Shown here one piece after another: positions 7,024 to 13,374 of a stretch of DNA of 14,895 bases. The number at the start of each line of letters is the position of its first letter. The stretch's first letter is position 1. The translations under genes and the position numbers were made by a program. Source of the stretch: Methyloceanibacter sp. (GTDB lineage Bacteria > Pseudomonadota > Alphaproteobacteria > Rhizobiales > Methyloligellaceae); NCBI GenBank assembly GCA_016649675.1, contig JAENXG010000033.1:1-14895 (forward strand), given 5' to 3'. The notes beneath the pieces are model-generated. The model had not been told where the DNA came from. It made no database searches and saw nothing but the letters and a program-made list of their open reading frames with translations.

Positions 7024-8331
7024 ATGGCAATGGACTTGGCGAAGATCGCAAAAGAACGCGGGATCAAATATTTCCTCATCAGCTATGTCGATCTCTTCGG
7101 CACCATGCGGGCAAAGCTCGTGCCCGCTGCCGCGATCGAGGGGATGGCCAAGAACGGTGCGGGGTTCGCGGGCTTTGCCAGCTGGCTCGACATGACCCCT
7201 GCCGATCCCGACGTACTTGCTATTCCCGACGCCGACAGCTTGATGCAGCTGCCCTGGCGCAAGGAGGTCGGCTGGCTCGCCGCCGACCCCTACATGAACG
7301 GCAAGCTCGTCGAGCAGGCCCCTCGCAACGTCCTGAAGCGGGTGATGAGCAACGCCGCTGCCAAAGGCTATGAGCCCAAGACGGGTGTCGAGTGCGAGTT
7401 CTTTCTTATCAGCCCGGACGGCCAGACCATCTCCGATGCCGGCGATCACCAATCTAAGCCCTGCTACGACCAGCAGGCCCTGATGCGGCGCTATGACGTG
7501 ATCACCGAGATCTGCGACGCGATGCTCGAACTCGGCTGGAGCCCGTACCAGAACGACCATGAGGACGCCAACGGCCAGTTCGAGATGAACTGGCAGTACG
7601 ACAACGCGCTGAAGACGGCCGACAAGCACGCCTTCTTCAAATACATGGTGAAATCAATCGCCGAGAAACATGGGCTGAGGGCAACGTTCATGCCGAAGCC
7701 ATTTCCCACGCTCACGGGCAATGGCTGTCACGCCCATGTCTCGCTGTGGTCGACCAAGACCGGCAAGAATTTGTTTGAGGATGCCAACGGTCCTTTGGGA
7801 CTGTCGCCGACTGCCTACCAGTTCATCGCCGGCGTCATGAACTCGGCCGAGGCCCTCACCGCCATCACCAATCCGACCGTGAACTCCTATAAGCGCATCA
7901 ACGCGCCGCGCACGCTGTCGGGTGCAAGCTGGTCGCCGAACTCCATCACCTATACCGGCAACAACCGCACACACATGATCCGCATCCCCGAGCCCGGCCG
8001 CTTCGAGTTCAGGCTCGCCGACGGGTCGGCGAACCCCTATGTGCTGCAGGCCGCACTCGTGGTCGCCGGCCTCGACGGCATCGAAAAGAAACGCGATCCC
8101 GGCGCCCGCCTCGATATCGACATGTATGCCGACCCACATTTGGCCAAGGACGCCAAGCGCCTGCCGCTCAATCTGCTCGATGCGCTACGCGCCTTCGAGC
8201 GCTCCGACATCCTGCGCTCCGGTCTCGGCGAGCCCTTTACCTCGGCCTATCTGAAGCTGAGGCACGCCGATTGGAACGAATATGCCGGGCACCTGACCGA
8301 GTGGGAGCGGCGCACCACGCTCGATTGCTAG
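7024..8331 (+). CDS. gmaS: Type III glutamine synthetase-like protein; probable gamma-glutamylmethylamide synthetase (GmaS/GlnT)
   Basis: ATP-dependent ligase of 435 residues of the glutamine synthetase superfamily, expected to join methylamine to glutamate as gamma-glutamylmethylamide. Fold motifs are YFLISYVDLFGTMRAKLVP (16-34), the metal-binding GVECEFFL (121-128), NDHEDANGQFEMNW (177-190), GNGCHAHVSLW (232-242), NPTVNSYKR (283-291), TGNNRTHMIRIPEPGRFEFR (311-330) and ADGSANPY (332-339). EDANGQF and TGNNRTH are blocks I recall as conserved in GmaS. A strong GGAGG lies 7 bp before ATG 7024; Met3 is an alternative start. It closes the mgsABC operon, 17 bp after mgsC. Rhizobial GlnT (glutamine synthetase III) is the same family, so glutamine synthesis from ammonia is the alternative. 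It is convergent with the XRE gene, with 6 bp between stops. Confidence 0.92.
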   Translation: MAMDLAKIAKERGIKYFLISYVDLFGTMRAKLVPAAAIEGMAKNGAGFAGFASWLDMTPADPDVLAIPDADSLMQLPWRKEVGWLAADPYMNGKLVEQAPRNVLKRVMSNAAAKGYEPKTGVECEFFLISPDGQTISDAGDHQSKPCYDQQALMRRYDVITEICDAMLELGWSPYQNDHEDANGQFEMNWQYDNALKTADKHAFFKYMVKSIAEKHGLRATFMPKPFPTLTGNGCHAHVSLWSTKTGKNLFEDANGPLGLSPTAYQFIAGVMNSAEALTAITNPTVNSYKRINAPRTLSGASWSPNSITYTGNNRTHMIRIPEPGRFEFRLADGSANPYVLQAALVVAGLDGIEKKRDPGARLDIDMYADPHLAKDAKRLPLNLLDALRAFERSDILRSGLGEPFTSAYLKLRHADWNEYAGHLTEWERRTTLDC

Positions 8332-8337
8332 AGCGCG

Positions 8338-9024
8338 TCAGCTGCGTGGGTAGATGATGATGGAGAGGTAGGTCATGGGGAGCTTGGTCAGCTCCTCCGG
8401 CCCATGCAGCGCGGCGGAATCGAAGAACAGCGCATCGCCTGGCGCCAAGGGATAGGCCTTGTCGGCGTGGCGATAGAGCACCCTGCCGGTCAGCATGTAG
8501 ATGAACTCGACGCCCGCATGCTGGAACATGGTGTAGGGCTTCGCCTCCTCGGTCAGCGTGATGAGATAGGGCTCGACCACGACCTCGCCGGAGATGGAAT
8601 GGCCGAGCAGCTGATATTGATGACCGGCCTTGGTGCCGCGCCGCTCGATGGTGACGCCTTTGCCCCCAAGCACGTAGGAGCAGTCGCGCTGCTCCTCGTA
8701 GCTCGCGAAGAAGATGGTGAGCGGCACGTTCAGCGCGCGCGACAGCGCTTCCAGGCTCTCGATGGAGGCCGAGACCGTCCCATTCTCGATCTTGGACAAC
8801 ATGCCGGCGGAGAGGCCGGCCTGGTCGGCGAGCTCGGCGCCGGTCAGATCAAGCTTGCGGCGGAGGCTGCGCACCTGGGCGCCGATGGCCGCGGCGATGG
8901 AGAGACTTGCTGCTGGTTGAGGCGCGAGCGATCCCGTCTTGAGCTCGCCGTCCTTGGACTTCGGCGGCTTGGCTTTGCGCCCCTTAGTGTGCGTCGGCCG
9001 TCGCAAATCCATCTTCGCGGTCAT
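8338..9024 (-). CDS. XRE-family transcriptional regulator with C-terminal cupin sensor domain
   Basis: DNA-binding regulator of 228 residues. A basic, poorly ordered leader (residues 1-40, rich in Lys and Pro) precedes a Cro/C1-type helix-turn-helix at about 46-105 (IGAQVRSLRRKLDLTGAELA, GLSAGMLSKIENGTVSASI, LEALSRALNVPL). The C-terminal half is a cupin_2 domain at about 165-225, with HAGVEFIYMLTGRV and GDALFFDSAALHG; His169, Glu173 and His207 are possible ligands. The architecture is that of PuuR-like regulators, which sense small amines or amino acids. The ATG at 9024 follows AGGGG at good distance, and a perfect palindrome lies just upstream. It is convergent with gmaS and divergent from the GNAT gene, so it may control itself, the GNAT gene or the permease. 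Its ligand is unknown. Confidence 0.9.
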   Translation of the reverse strand: MTAKMDLRRPTHTKGRKAKPPKSKDGELKTGSLAPQPAASLSIAAAIGAQVRSLRRKLDLTGAELADQAGLSAGMLSKIENGTVSASIESLEALSRALNVPLTIFFASYEEQRDCSYVLGGKGVTIERRGTKAGHQYQLLGHSISGEVVVEPYLITLTEEAKPYTMFQHAGVEFIYMLTGRVLYRHADKAYPLAPGDALFFDSAALHGPEELTKLPMTYLSIIIYPRS

Positions 9025-9095
9025 GGAAACCCCTGCTCGGCGCGCGCCGAGGTCGATATCATCGCTATAGTCAACCTCTTCCCCATTCGCGAGCC
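9025..9095. promoter_or_regulatory. Divergent promoter/operator between the XRE-cupin regulator and the GNAT gene
   Basis: A perfect 16-bp palindrome, CTCGGCGC-GCGCCGAG, lies at 9036-9051, 12 bp before the XRE ATG and just upstream of its AGGGG ribosome binding site. A second, AT-richer part at 9053-9075 reads on the minus strand as GTTGACTATAGCGATGATATC. It contains TTGACT as a possible -35 and forms an imperfect dyad (GTCGATAT against GTTGACTAT). Autoregulation by the XRE protein at one of these sites is a reasonable inference. The palindrome could instead fold as an RNA hairpin next to the start site. Confidence 0.45.
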
Positions 9096-9575
9096 TTGAG
9101 TCAATCCGTGACGGCTTCAGACGATCAAGGACCTCTCATCATCCGCGCTCCCGCGCCGGGCGACGAGGGCGCATGGCGGCGCCTATGGTCGGGCTATTGC
9201 GCATTCTACGAGACCGAGGTTCCCGAGGCGGTGACGGCGGGGACCTGGGCAAGGATGTTGACGCCCTGGTCGCCGCTATTCGGACGCATCGCCGAATGGG
9301 AGGGCCAAGTCGCGGGCTTCATCATCTGCGTCATCCACGAAGGCTCCTGGACGCTTAGGCCCTGCTGTTATCTGGAGGACCTGTTCGTCGCTCGCGATTT
9401 CCGAGGACGGCGCATCGGGCGCGCGCTCATCGAGGACCTGCTGCAACTCGGCCGCCAACGGGGCTGGGCGCGGCTCTATTGGCATACGCGGGGCGGAAAC
9501 CGCGAAGCGCGGCGGCTTTACGATAAATTCGGGGCAGCTGACGATTTCGTGCGCTACCGCCTATCGCTCGACTAG
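9096..9575 (+). CDS. GNAT-family N-acetyltransferase
   Basis: Acetyltransferase of up to 159 residues, a normal single-domain GNAT length. The acetyl-CoA binding motif A is CYLEDLFVARDFRGRRIGRALIEDLL (residues 91-115, given as the family block), with the pyrophosphate loop RGRRIG at 103-108. Motif B follows as WARLYWHTRGGNREARRLYDKFG, typical of small-molecule or protein acetylators. The substrate cannot be read from sequence. Start choice is uncertain: TTG 9096 and GTG 9108 are both in frame, neither has a strong ribosome binding site, and no ATG lies nearby in frame. The gene is divergent from the XRE-cupin regulator and upstream of the permease, so it may be part of the regulator's target set. 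A stem-loop follows directly after the stop. Confidence 0.87.
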   Translation: MSQSVTASDDQGPLIIRAPAPGDEGAWRRLWSGYCAFYETEVPEAVTAGTWARMLTPWSPLFGRIAEWEGQVAGFIICVIHEGSWTLRPCCYLEDLFVARDFRGRRIGRALIEDLLQLGRQRGWARLYWHTRGGNREARRLYDKFGAADDFVRYRLSLD

Positions 9576-9576
9576 C

Positions 9577-9605
9577 GCGTCTGCCCAACAAAAGGGCAGA
9601 GACGC
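9577..9605 (+). terminator. Stem-loop after the GNAT gene (possible terminator)
   Basis: GCGTCTGCCC at 9577-9586 pairs with GGGCAGAGACGC at 9594-9605 through ten pairs and a two-base bulge, around a 7-base A-rich loop (AACAAAA). It begins one base after the GNAT stop. No T-run follows, so it is at best an imperfect intrinsic terminator. It would separate the GNAT transcript from the permease gene, which has its own AT-rich leader. Confidence 0.4.
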
Positions 9606-9702
9606 ATACATGTTGGACTGGCAAGAAACTTTCTTTCCTGATAGTGTAATTTGGGGACAAAAAGCGGACGCGAGCAGTGTGTGTCGCGTCAAGGGGGACG
9701 TC
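9606..9702 (+). promoter_or_regulatory. Promoter and structured leader of the APC permease gene
   Basis: This stretch is clearly richer in A and T than its surroundings. TGGCAAG-AAAC-TTTCT at 9619-9634 resembles a sigma-54 site (TGGCACG-N4-TTGCW) but has T in place of the nearly invariant G of the -12 box. A sigma-70 promoter around GATAGTGTAAT (9640-9650) is equally possible. A perfect 7-bp inverted repeat, GACGCGA (9667-9673) and TCGCGTC (9684-9690), with a 10-base loop, ends one base before AAGGGGGA, the ribosome binding site. It could act as an operator or a translational control hairpin. An in-frame TTG/ATG upstream (9610) is rejected as the start because it lacks a ribosome binding site and adds a non-family leader. 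Confidence 0.4.
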
Positions 9703-11217
9703 ATGGCAGAACCTAAGCAGACAACGGCTTCTCAAGAGCTGAAATACGCTTCAGCAGGACTCAAACGCGAGACCGGCTGGTGGGGGGCCTTCGTCATCGG
9801 CCTCGCCGGCACCATTTTGGTGACCGGTATCGCGCCGGTCATGGTGACGGCACTCGGCGCCTCGTCGATTCCGATCACGGTTTTCATCACCCTTTCGGGC
9901 TGGGTGCTCTGCCTCATTCTGGCTGAATTGGCGGCCATGATGCCCGAGCGCACCGGCGGCGCGCCGTCTTACGCCTATCCGGCCTTCAAGGACCGCTGGC
10001 CGAGGTTCGCCAAGCACATCAACGGCTTCACCGCCTGGGCCTATTGGCTGGGATGGTTTCCTGTGGCGCCGCTTAACATGATCCTGGCTTCGTTCTACCT
10101 CGCCGACCGTTTTGGCCTGAATACAACGGCGGGCTTCACGCCGATCCATACCTTCATCGCCTGGTCGACCCTCATCATTTCAGTGGTCGGCATCCTACTC
10201 GTCTTCATCCCGGCCTACCGCGGCATCCGCTTCGGCGCAGGGTTTGCGACCGTCCTGGCGCTGCTGTCGATGATCCCGCTGACCTTCATCGCGATTTGCT
10301 GGATTTTCAATCCGAGCGTGGTGAATTTCGGCGAGCTGTCTGGGTTCAAGCATGTCGACGGGTCGAGCTTCTTTTCAGACATCGGCGGTTTCAAGTGGTG
10401 GCAGGTTTATATCGCCTATGGCTTCCTGCTCACCTGGAACGTGATCGCCATGGAGGCGGCTGCCTGCTACATCGGCGAATGCTCCAATCCAGACAAGGAC
10501 GCCAAGATCGCGATGAACCTCGAAGGCGCCTATGGGGTGTTCATTTATACGATGGTGCCGATCGCCTTCATCGTCGTTCTCGGAGCCGCAGCGCTCGCCG
10601 ATCCGGCGCTGGCCGACCCGAAGACCATCTTCGTGACTTTCGCCGGCAAGGTGTTCCCCGGCATTGGCGGCGAGGTCCTCAACTGGATGATCGCCTTCAT
10701 GCTGATCGTGGCGCTGGCGTTGTCGGCTTTGAATGCCATCATGGGCTCCGGTCGCTCCATCTATCAGATGGCTGTGGACGGCGAATTCCCAAAGTGGTTC
10801 ACCAAGCAGAACGAGCATGGCGTGCCGGCACGCGCCATGGCCTTCAACGTCGTCGCCTCGCTTATTGTCGTGCTGGGGGGCGGTGCCGTGGAGATCTACA
10901 GCTTCTCCAACGTCGGCTACACGGTGTCCTTCATCCCGGTGCTGATCGGATATTACCTGCTGCGCCAGGACAAGCCGGACATGCGCCGGCCATTCAAGCT
11001 GCCGGAATTCATGAAATACGGCGCCCTGATTTTGGCGGCGCTCTACTTCGTCTTCTGGCTGTTCGGCGGCCTCTGGTACTCGAAGCTGGGCAATGTCCAG
11101 ATCTATTATTGGCTCGGCTGGGCGACGCTATTCGCCTATCTGCCCTTGTACTGGTACCGGGTCTACGTTGAAGACGAGCGGGCCCCTGCTGTCGAAGGCA
11201 AACGCAAAGCTGCTTGA
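9703..11217 (+). CDS. APC-superfamily amino acid/amine permease
   Basis: Inner-membrane transporter of 504 residues with about twelve hydrophobic helices. The first helix carries GWWGAFVIGLAGTILVTGIAP (residues 25-45), with the glycine-rich unwound segment common to the amino acid-polyamine-organocation fold. The loop after helix 2 is ELAAMMPERTGGAPSYAYPAF (75-95), a strong family signature. ECSNPDKDAKIAMNLEGAYGV and MGSGRSIYQMAVDGEFPKWF (347-366) are further family blocks. The start is ATG 9703, 4 bp after GGGGGA. Members carry amino acids, ethanolamine or polyamines by proton symport or exchange; the substrate here is not readable. Its closeness to mgs-gmaS makes an amine or glutamate-related substrate attractive, but it may serve the GNAT/XRE genes instead. 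A hairpin follows the stop. Confidence 0.92.
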   Translation: MAEPKQTTASQELKYASAGLKRETGWWGAFVIGLAGTILVTGIAPVMVTALGASSIPITVFITLSGWVLCLILAELAAMMPERTGGAPSYAYPAFKDRWPRFAKHINGFTAWAYWLGWFPVAPLNMILASFYLADRFGLNTTAGFTPIHTFIAWSTLIISVVGILLVFIPAYRGIRFGAGFATVLALLSMIPLTFIAICWIFNPSVVNFGELSGFKHVDGSSFFSDIGGFKWWQVYIAYGFLLTWNVIAMEAAACYIGECSNPDKDAKIAMNLEGAYGVFIYTMVPIAFIVVLGAAALADPALADPKTIFVTFAGKVFPGIGGEVLNWMIAFMLIVALALSALNAIMGSGRSIYQMAVDGEFPKWFTKQNEHGVPARAMAFNVVASLIVVLGGGAVEIYSFSNVGYTVSFIPVLIGYYLLRQDKPDMRRPFKLPEFMKYGALILAALYFVFWLFGGLWYSKLGNVQIYYWLGWATLFAYLPLYWYRVYVEDERAPAVEGKRKAA

Positions 11218-11229
11218 ATGGTAAAGCCA

Positions 11230-11255
11230 GACGGGCGTCAAGATTGGCGCCCGTC
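11230..11255 (+). terminator. Probable terminator of the permease gene
   Basis: GACGGGCG (11230-11237) pairs perfectly with CGCCCGTC (11248-11255). Two more inner pairs (T-G and C-G) extend the stem to ten around a 6-base loop. It lies 12 bp after the permease stop. The downstream tract is CCCTCTCT rather than a clean T-run, so efficiency is uncertain. Confidence 0.6.
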
Positions 11256-11430
11256 CCCTCTCTGCTAACGCCAAAGCCGTGCGTCACTCTTGACGCTGCC
11301 TCAGCCGCTCTTGCGGACGCTTATGGAGCCTTTACATCGCAGCGGCGCCTTCCCTCTCGTTTTTTTATGACGTTTGGCCCATCCTTCGTGGTCGTAGCTT
11401 TCTCCTGAACTTCCTCTCCTCGATTCAGGA
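11256..11430 (+). promoter_or_regulatory. Leader region of the cNMP-CBS-DUF294 gene
   Basis: This 175-bp gap has no open frame I would support. A run of seven T lies at 11360-11366 without a preceding GC stem, so I do not call it a terminator. TTGACG at 11290-11295 and TTGCGG at 11311-11316 are possible -35 boxes, but no good -10 is visible. An exact inverted repeat, TCCTGAA (11403-11409) and TTCAGGA (11424-11430), has centres 21 bp apart, and its second arm ends right at the ATG. It therefore contains the only purine-rich AGGA before the start. It may be a two-turn operator or a hairpin covering the start site. Confidence 0.35.
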
Positions 11431-13269
11431 ATGCGTCCGACGATAGGCACCGTGGAAGAGATCGCCGGTTTCCTCGCCCGTTTCCCTCCCTACGATCAGC
11501 TTGGCAGGGACGATCTGCTGCGCATCGCCGCGGCCGTAACGCTACGGTCTTACCCGGCGGGCACCGACATTCTCATCGAGGATGGTCCCCCGGCGGCGGA
11601 GCTTTTCGTCATCCGAAGCGGCTCGGCCGAATTGCGCCACCAAGACGAGGTGGTAGATATCCTCGAGCCCGGAGAGACTTTTGGCCACCCATCGCTGCTA
11701 ACGGGCATGGCGGCGGCATTCACCGTCAGGTCGCATGAAGACACCACCTGCTACCTGATCGGGCGGGAGCCTGCGCTAGAAGTCCTCGGCCGTCCTGCCG
11801 GAGCCATTTTCGTTGCCCGGACCATGCGTGAGCGACTCACCCGCACCGGACACACCGTCCACGGCCTGCCGGAGGTCCGCACCGTCCGCATAAGCAACCT
11901 GATGAAGGGGCCACCGGTGCTCTGTCCTCCGGAACGATCGGTCCGAGAGGCCGCCAGCCTGATGAGCGCGAACCACGTCTCGGCGCTCCTGGTCCCAGCG
12001 GCTGGCGGGTTCGGCATCGTGACCGACACCGACTTTCGTCAAAAGGTGGTGGCGGGCGGTGTCGTACCTGATGCGCCAGTCACCCAAATCATGAGCCGCC
12101 CCCTTCTGACCGTCCGGTCGGATCGTTATGCAGTGGATGCCGCACTCGACATGCTGTACGCGGGCGTGCAGCACCTGGCGGTGACCGACGCGCGGGGCAC
12201 CGTCGTGGGGCTCGTGTCCGCCGGTGACCTCGTGGGACTAGCGTATTGGAGCCCCTTCGCCCTTCGCGCCGCCATCTTCAATGCGCCCGACGAGGCGGCC
12301 CTCGACGCCGCCACCAAAGAGCTCCCAGGACTTTTCGCGGCTCTGGTCCAGGCCGGACTCAAAGCTCCCGACATCGGACGCGTCCTGGCCCTAAACTGCG
12401 ATGCCGTCACCGCGCGCCTGCTCGAGTTCGCCATAGCCCGCCACGGGCCGGCCCCCTGTGCCTGGGCCTGGCTCGCGCTGGGGAGCGTGGCGCGCCGGGA
12501 ACTCACGCTTGCCTCGGATCAGGACAATGCGCTGGCCTACGCCGATCCCGCCGACCCGGCAGTGGACGCCTATTTCGAGAGCCTTGCCAAGGACGTGAAT
12601 GCGGGTCTGGCCCGCGCCGGCTTCGGGGCCGACATCTCAGGTGTGGTGGCCGGGAACACGCTTTGGCGCATGTCTGAATCACAATGGGTTCAGACCTTCC
12701 GGGACTGTCTCGAGTCGCCCGACCGCTCGCGTTTGGTCCGCGCCGCAGTGGCGTTCGATTTCCGGCATGTCGCGGGTGGATTGGAGGTCACGCCTCCATT
12801 GGTGGCTGTGCTCAGGGACGCACGAGAGCATCCGGGCTTCCTCGCCCAGCTGGCCCGAACCGCCACCGACCTCCCTCCGGCAATACCACACCGGTTCTTT
12901 ATGAGGCGATGGGAGCGGCAGGAGGTGGACCTCAAGAAGGGCGGGGTCGTCCCGATCACCAACCTGGCACGGTTCCATGCCCTGGCGAACGGCATTACCA
13001 TCTCCTCCACCCTCGACCGGCTCGTTGCTGCCGAGGCGCTGGGAGCCATCGACAAAGAGACTGCGCAATCCCTGCGGGAGGCCTTTGCAATTATCTGCCA
13101 GGTCAGGCTCGATCACCAGGCCCAGCAGATTCGTGCCGGCCTCTTGCCCGACAACCTGATCCGTCCCGAAGAGCTGCTGCCGCTCGCGCGGGCAGAACTG
13201 CGCGAGGCGTTCAATGCCATCGGTCGCGCCCAGCAGCAGCTCAACCGATTTGTTCCCCTCGGTATATGA
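11431..13269 (+). CDS. Cyclic nucleotide-binding-like, CBS and DUF294 nucleotidyltransferase-like signalling protein
   Basis: Cytoplasmic multidomain protein of 612 residues. Residues about 15-130 form a cNMP-binding-like jelly roll (VIRSGSAELRHQDEVVDILEPGETFG). Residues about 155-270 are a CBS pair (MKGPPVLCPPERSVREAASLM; IMSRPLLTVRSDRYAVDAAL) that may bind adenine nucleotides. Residues about 290-430 are the DUF294 nucleotidyltransferase domain related to GlnD, with LALGSVARRELTLASDQDNAL (348-368) holding the Gly-Ser and Asp-x-Asp catalytic pattern. Residues about 470-605 are the DUF294 C-terminal helical domain (DLKKGGVVPITNLARFHAL). The protein is as long as typical family members. The cNMP phosphate cassette is altered (FGHPSLLTGMAAAFTVR, lacking the usual Glu and Arg), so cAMP binding is doubtful. 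The partner is unknown. ATG 11431 has AGGA directly touching it, so GTG 11452 is a less likely alternative. Confidence 0.9.
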   Translation: MRPTIGTVEEIAGFLARFPPYDQLGRDDLLRIAAAVTLRSYPAGTDILIEDGPPAAELFVIRSGSAELRHQDEVVDILEPGETFGHPSLLTGMAAAFTVRSHEDTTCYLIGREPALEVLGRPAGAIFVARTMRERLTRTGHTVHGLPEVRTVRISNLMKGPPVLCPPERSVREAASLMSANHVSALLVPAAGGFGIVTDTDFRQKVVAGGVVPDAPVTQIMSRPLLTVRSDRYAVDAALDMLYAGVQHLAVTDARGTVVGLVSAGDLVGLAYWSPFALRAAIFNAPDEAALDAATKELPGLFAALVQAGLKAPDIGRVLALNCDAVTARLLEFAIARHGPAPCAWAWLALGSVARRELTLASDQDNALAYADPADPAVDAYFESLAKDVNAGLARAGFGADISGVVAGNTLWRMSESQWVQTFRDCLESPDRSRLVRAAVAFDFRHVAGGLEVTPPLVAVLRDAREHPGFLAQLARTATDLPPAIPHRFFMRRWERQEVDLKKGGVVPITNLARFHALANGITISSTLDRLVAAEALGAIDKETAQSLREAFAIICQVRLDHQAQQIRAGLLPDNLIRPEELLPLARAELREAFNAIGRAQQQLNRFVPLGI

Positions 13270-13276
13270 GGGCTAA

Positions 13277-13311
13277 AGCGCTATCGCGTCGGGTTGAGTC
13301 GCGATAGCGCT
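13277..13311. terminator. Strong hairpin at the convergent junction after the DUF294 gene
   Basis: AGCGCTATCGCG (13277-13288) and CGCGATAGCGCT (13300-13311) form a perfect 12-bp stem with an 11-base loop, 7 bp after the DUF294 stop. No long T-run follows on the plus strand (CCAGCTCTTGTT). On the minus strand it is preceded by the other inverted repeat. It could end transcription from both sides of the convergent pair, or belong to a repeat family together with the next element. Confidence 0.5.
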
Positions 13312-13324
13312 CCAGCTCTTGTTG

Positions 13325-13374
13325 GAGCATGATCTTTTCGGAAAACCGGTCCCCACTTCTCTAAGATCATGCTC
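13325..13374. repeat. Rhizobiales-type intergenic palindromic repeat
   Basis: GAGCATGATCTT (13325-13336) and AAGATCATGCTC (13363-13374) are perfect 12-bp arms around a 26-base loop containing TTCGGAAAACCGG and TCCCCACTT. The wording GCATGATCTTTTCGGAAAACCGG with a closing GATCATGC matches a short palindromic element I recall as abundant between genes of Rhizobiales; this is from memory, not from a search. The right arm touches the TAG stop of the minus-strand phosphoesterase gene (13374-13376), so that gene runs to the very edge of the element. Confidence 0.65.

Noticed and set aside
11360..11366. Run of seven T as an intrinsic terminator
   Set aside because: No stable GC stem lies directly upstream; the permease terminator-like hairpin is already at 11230-11255.
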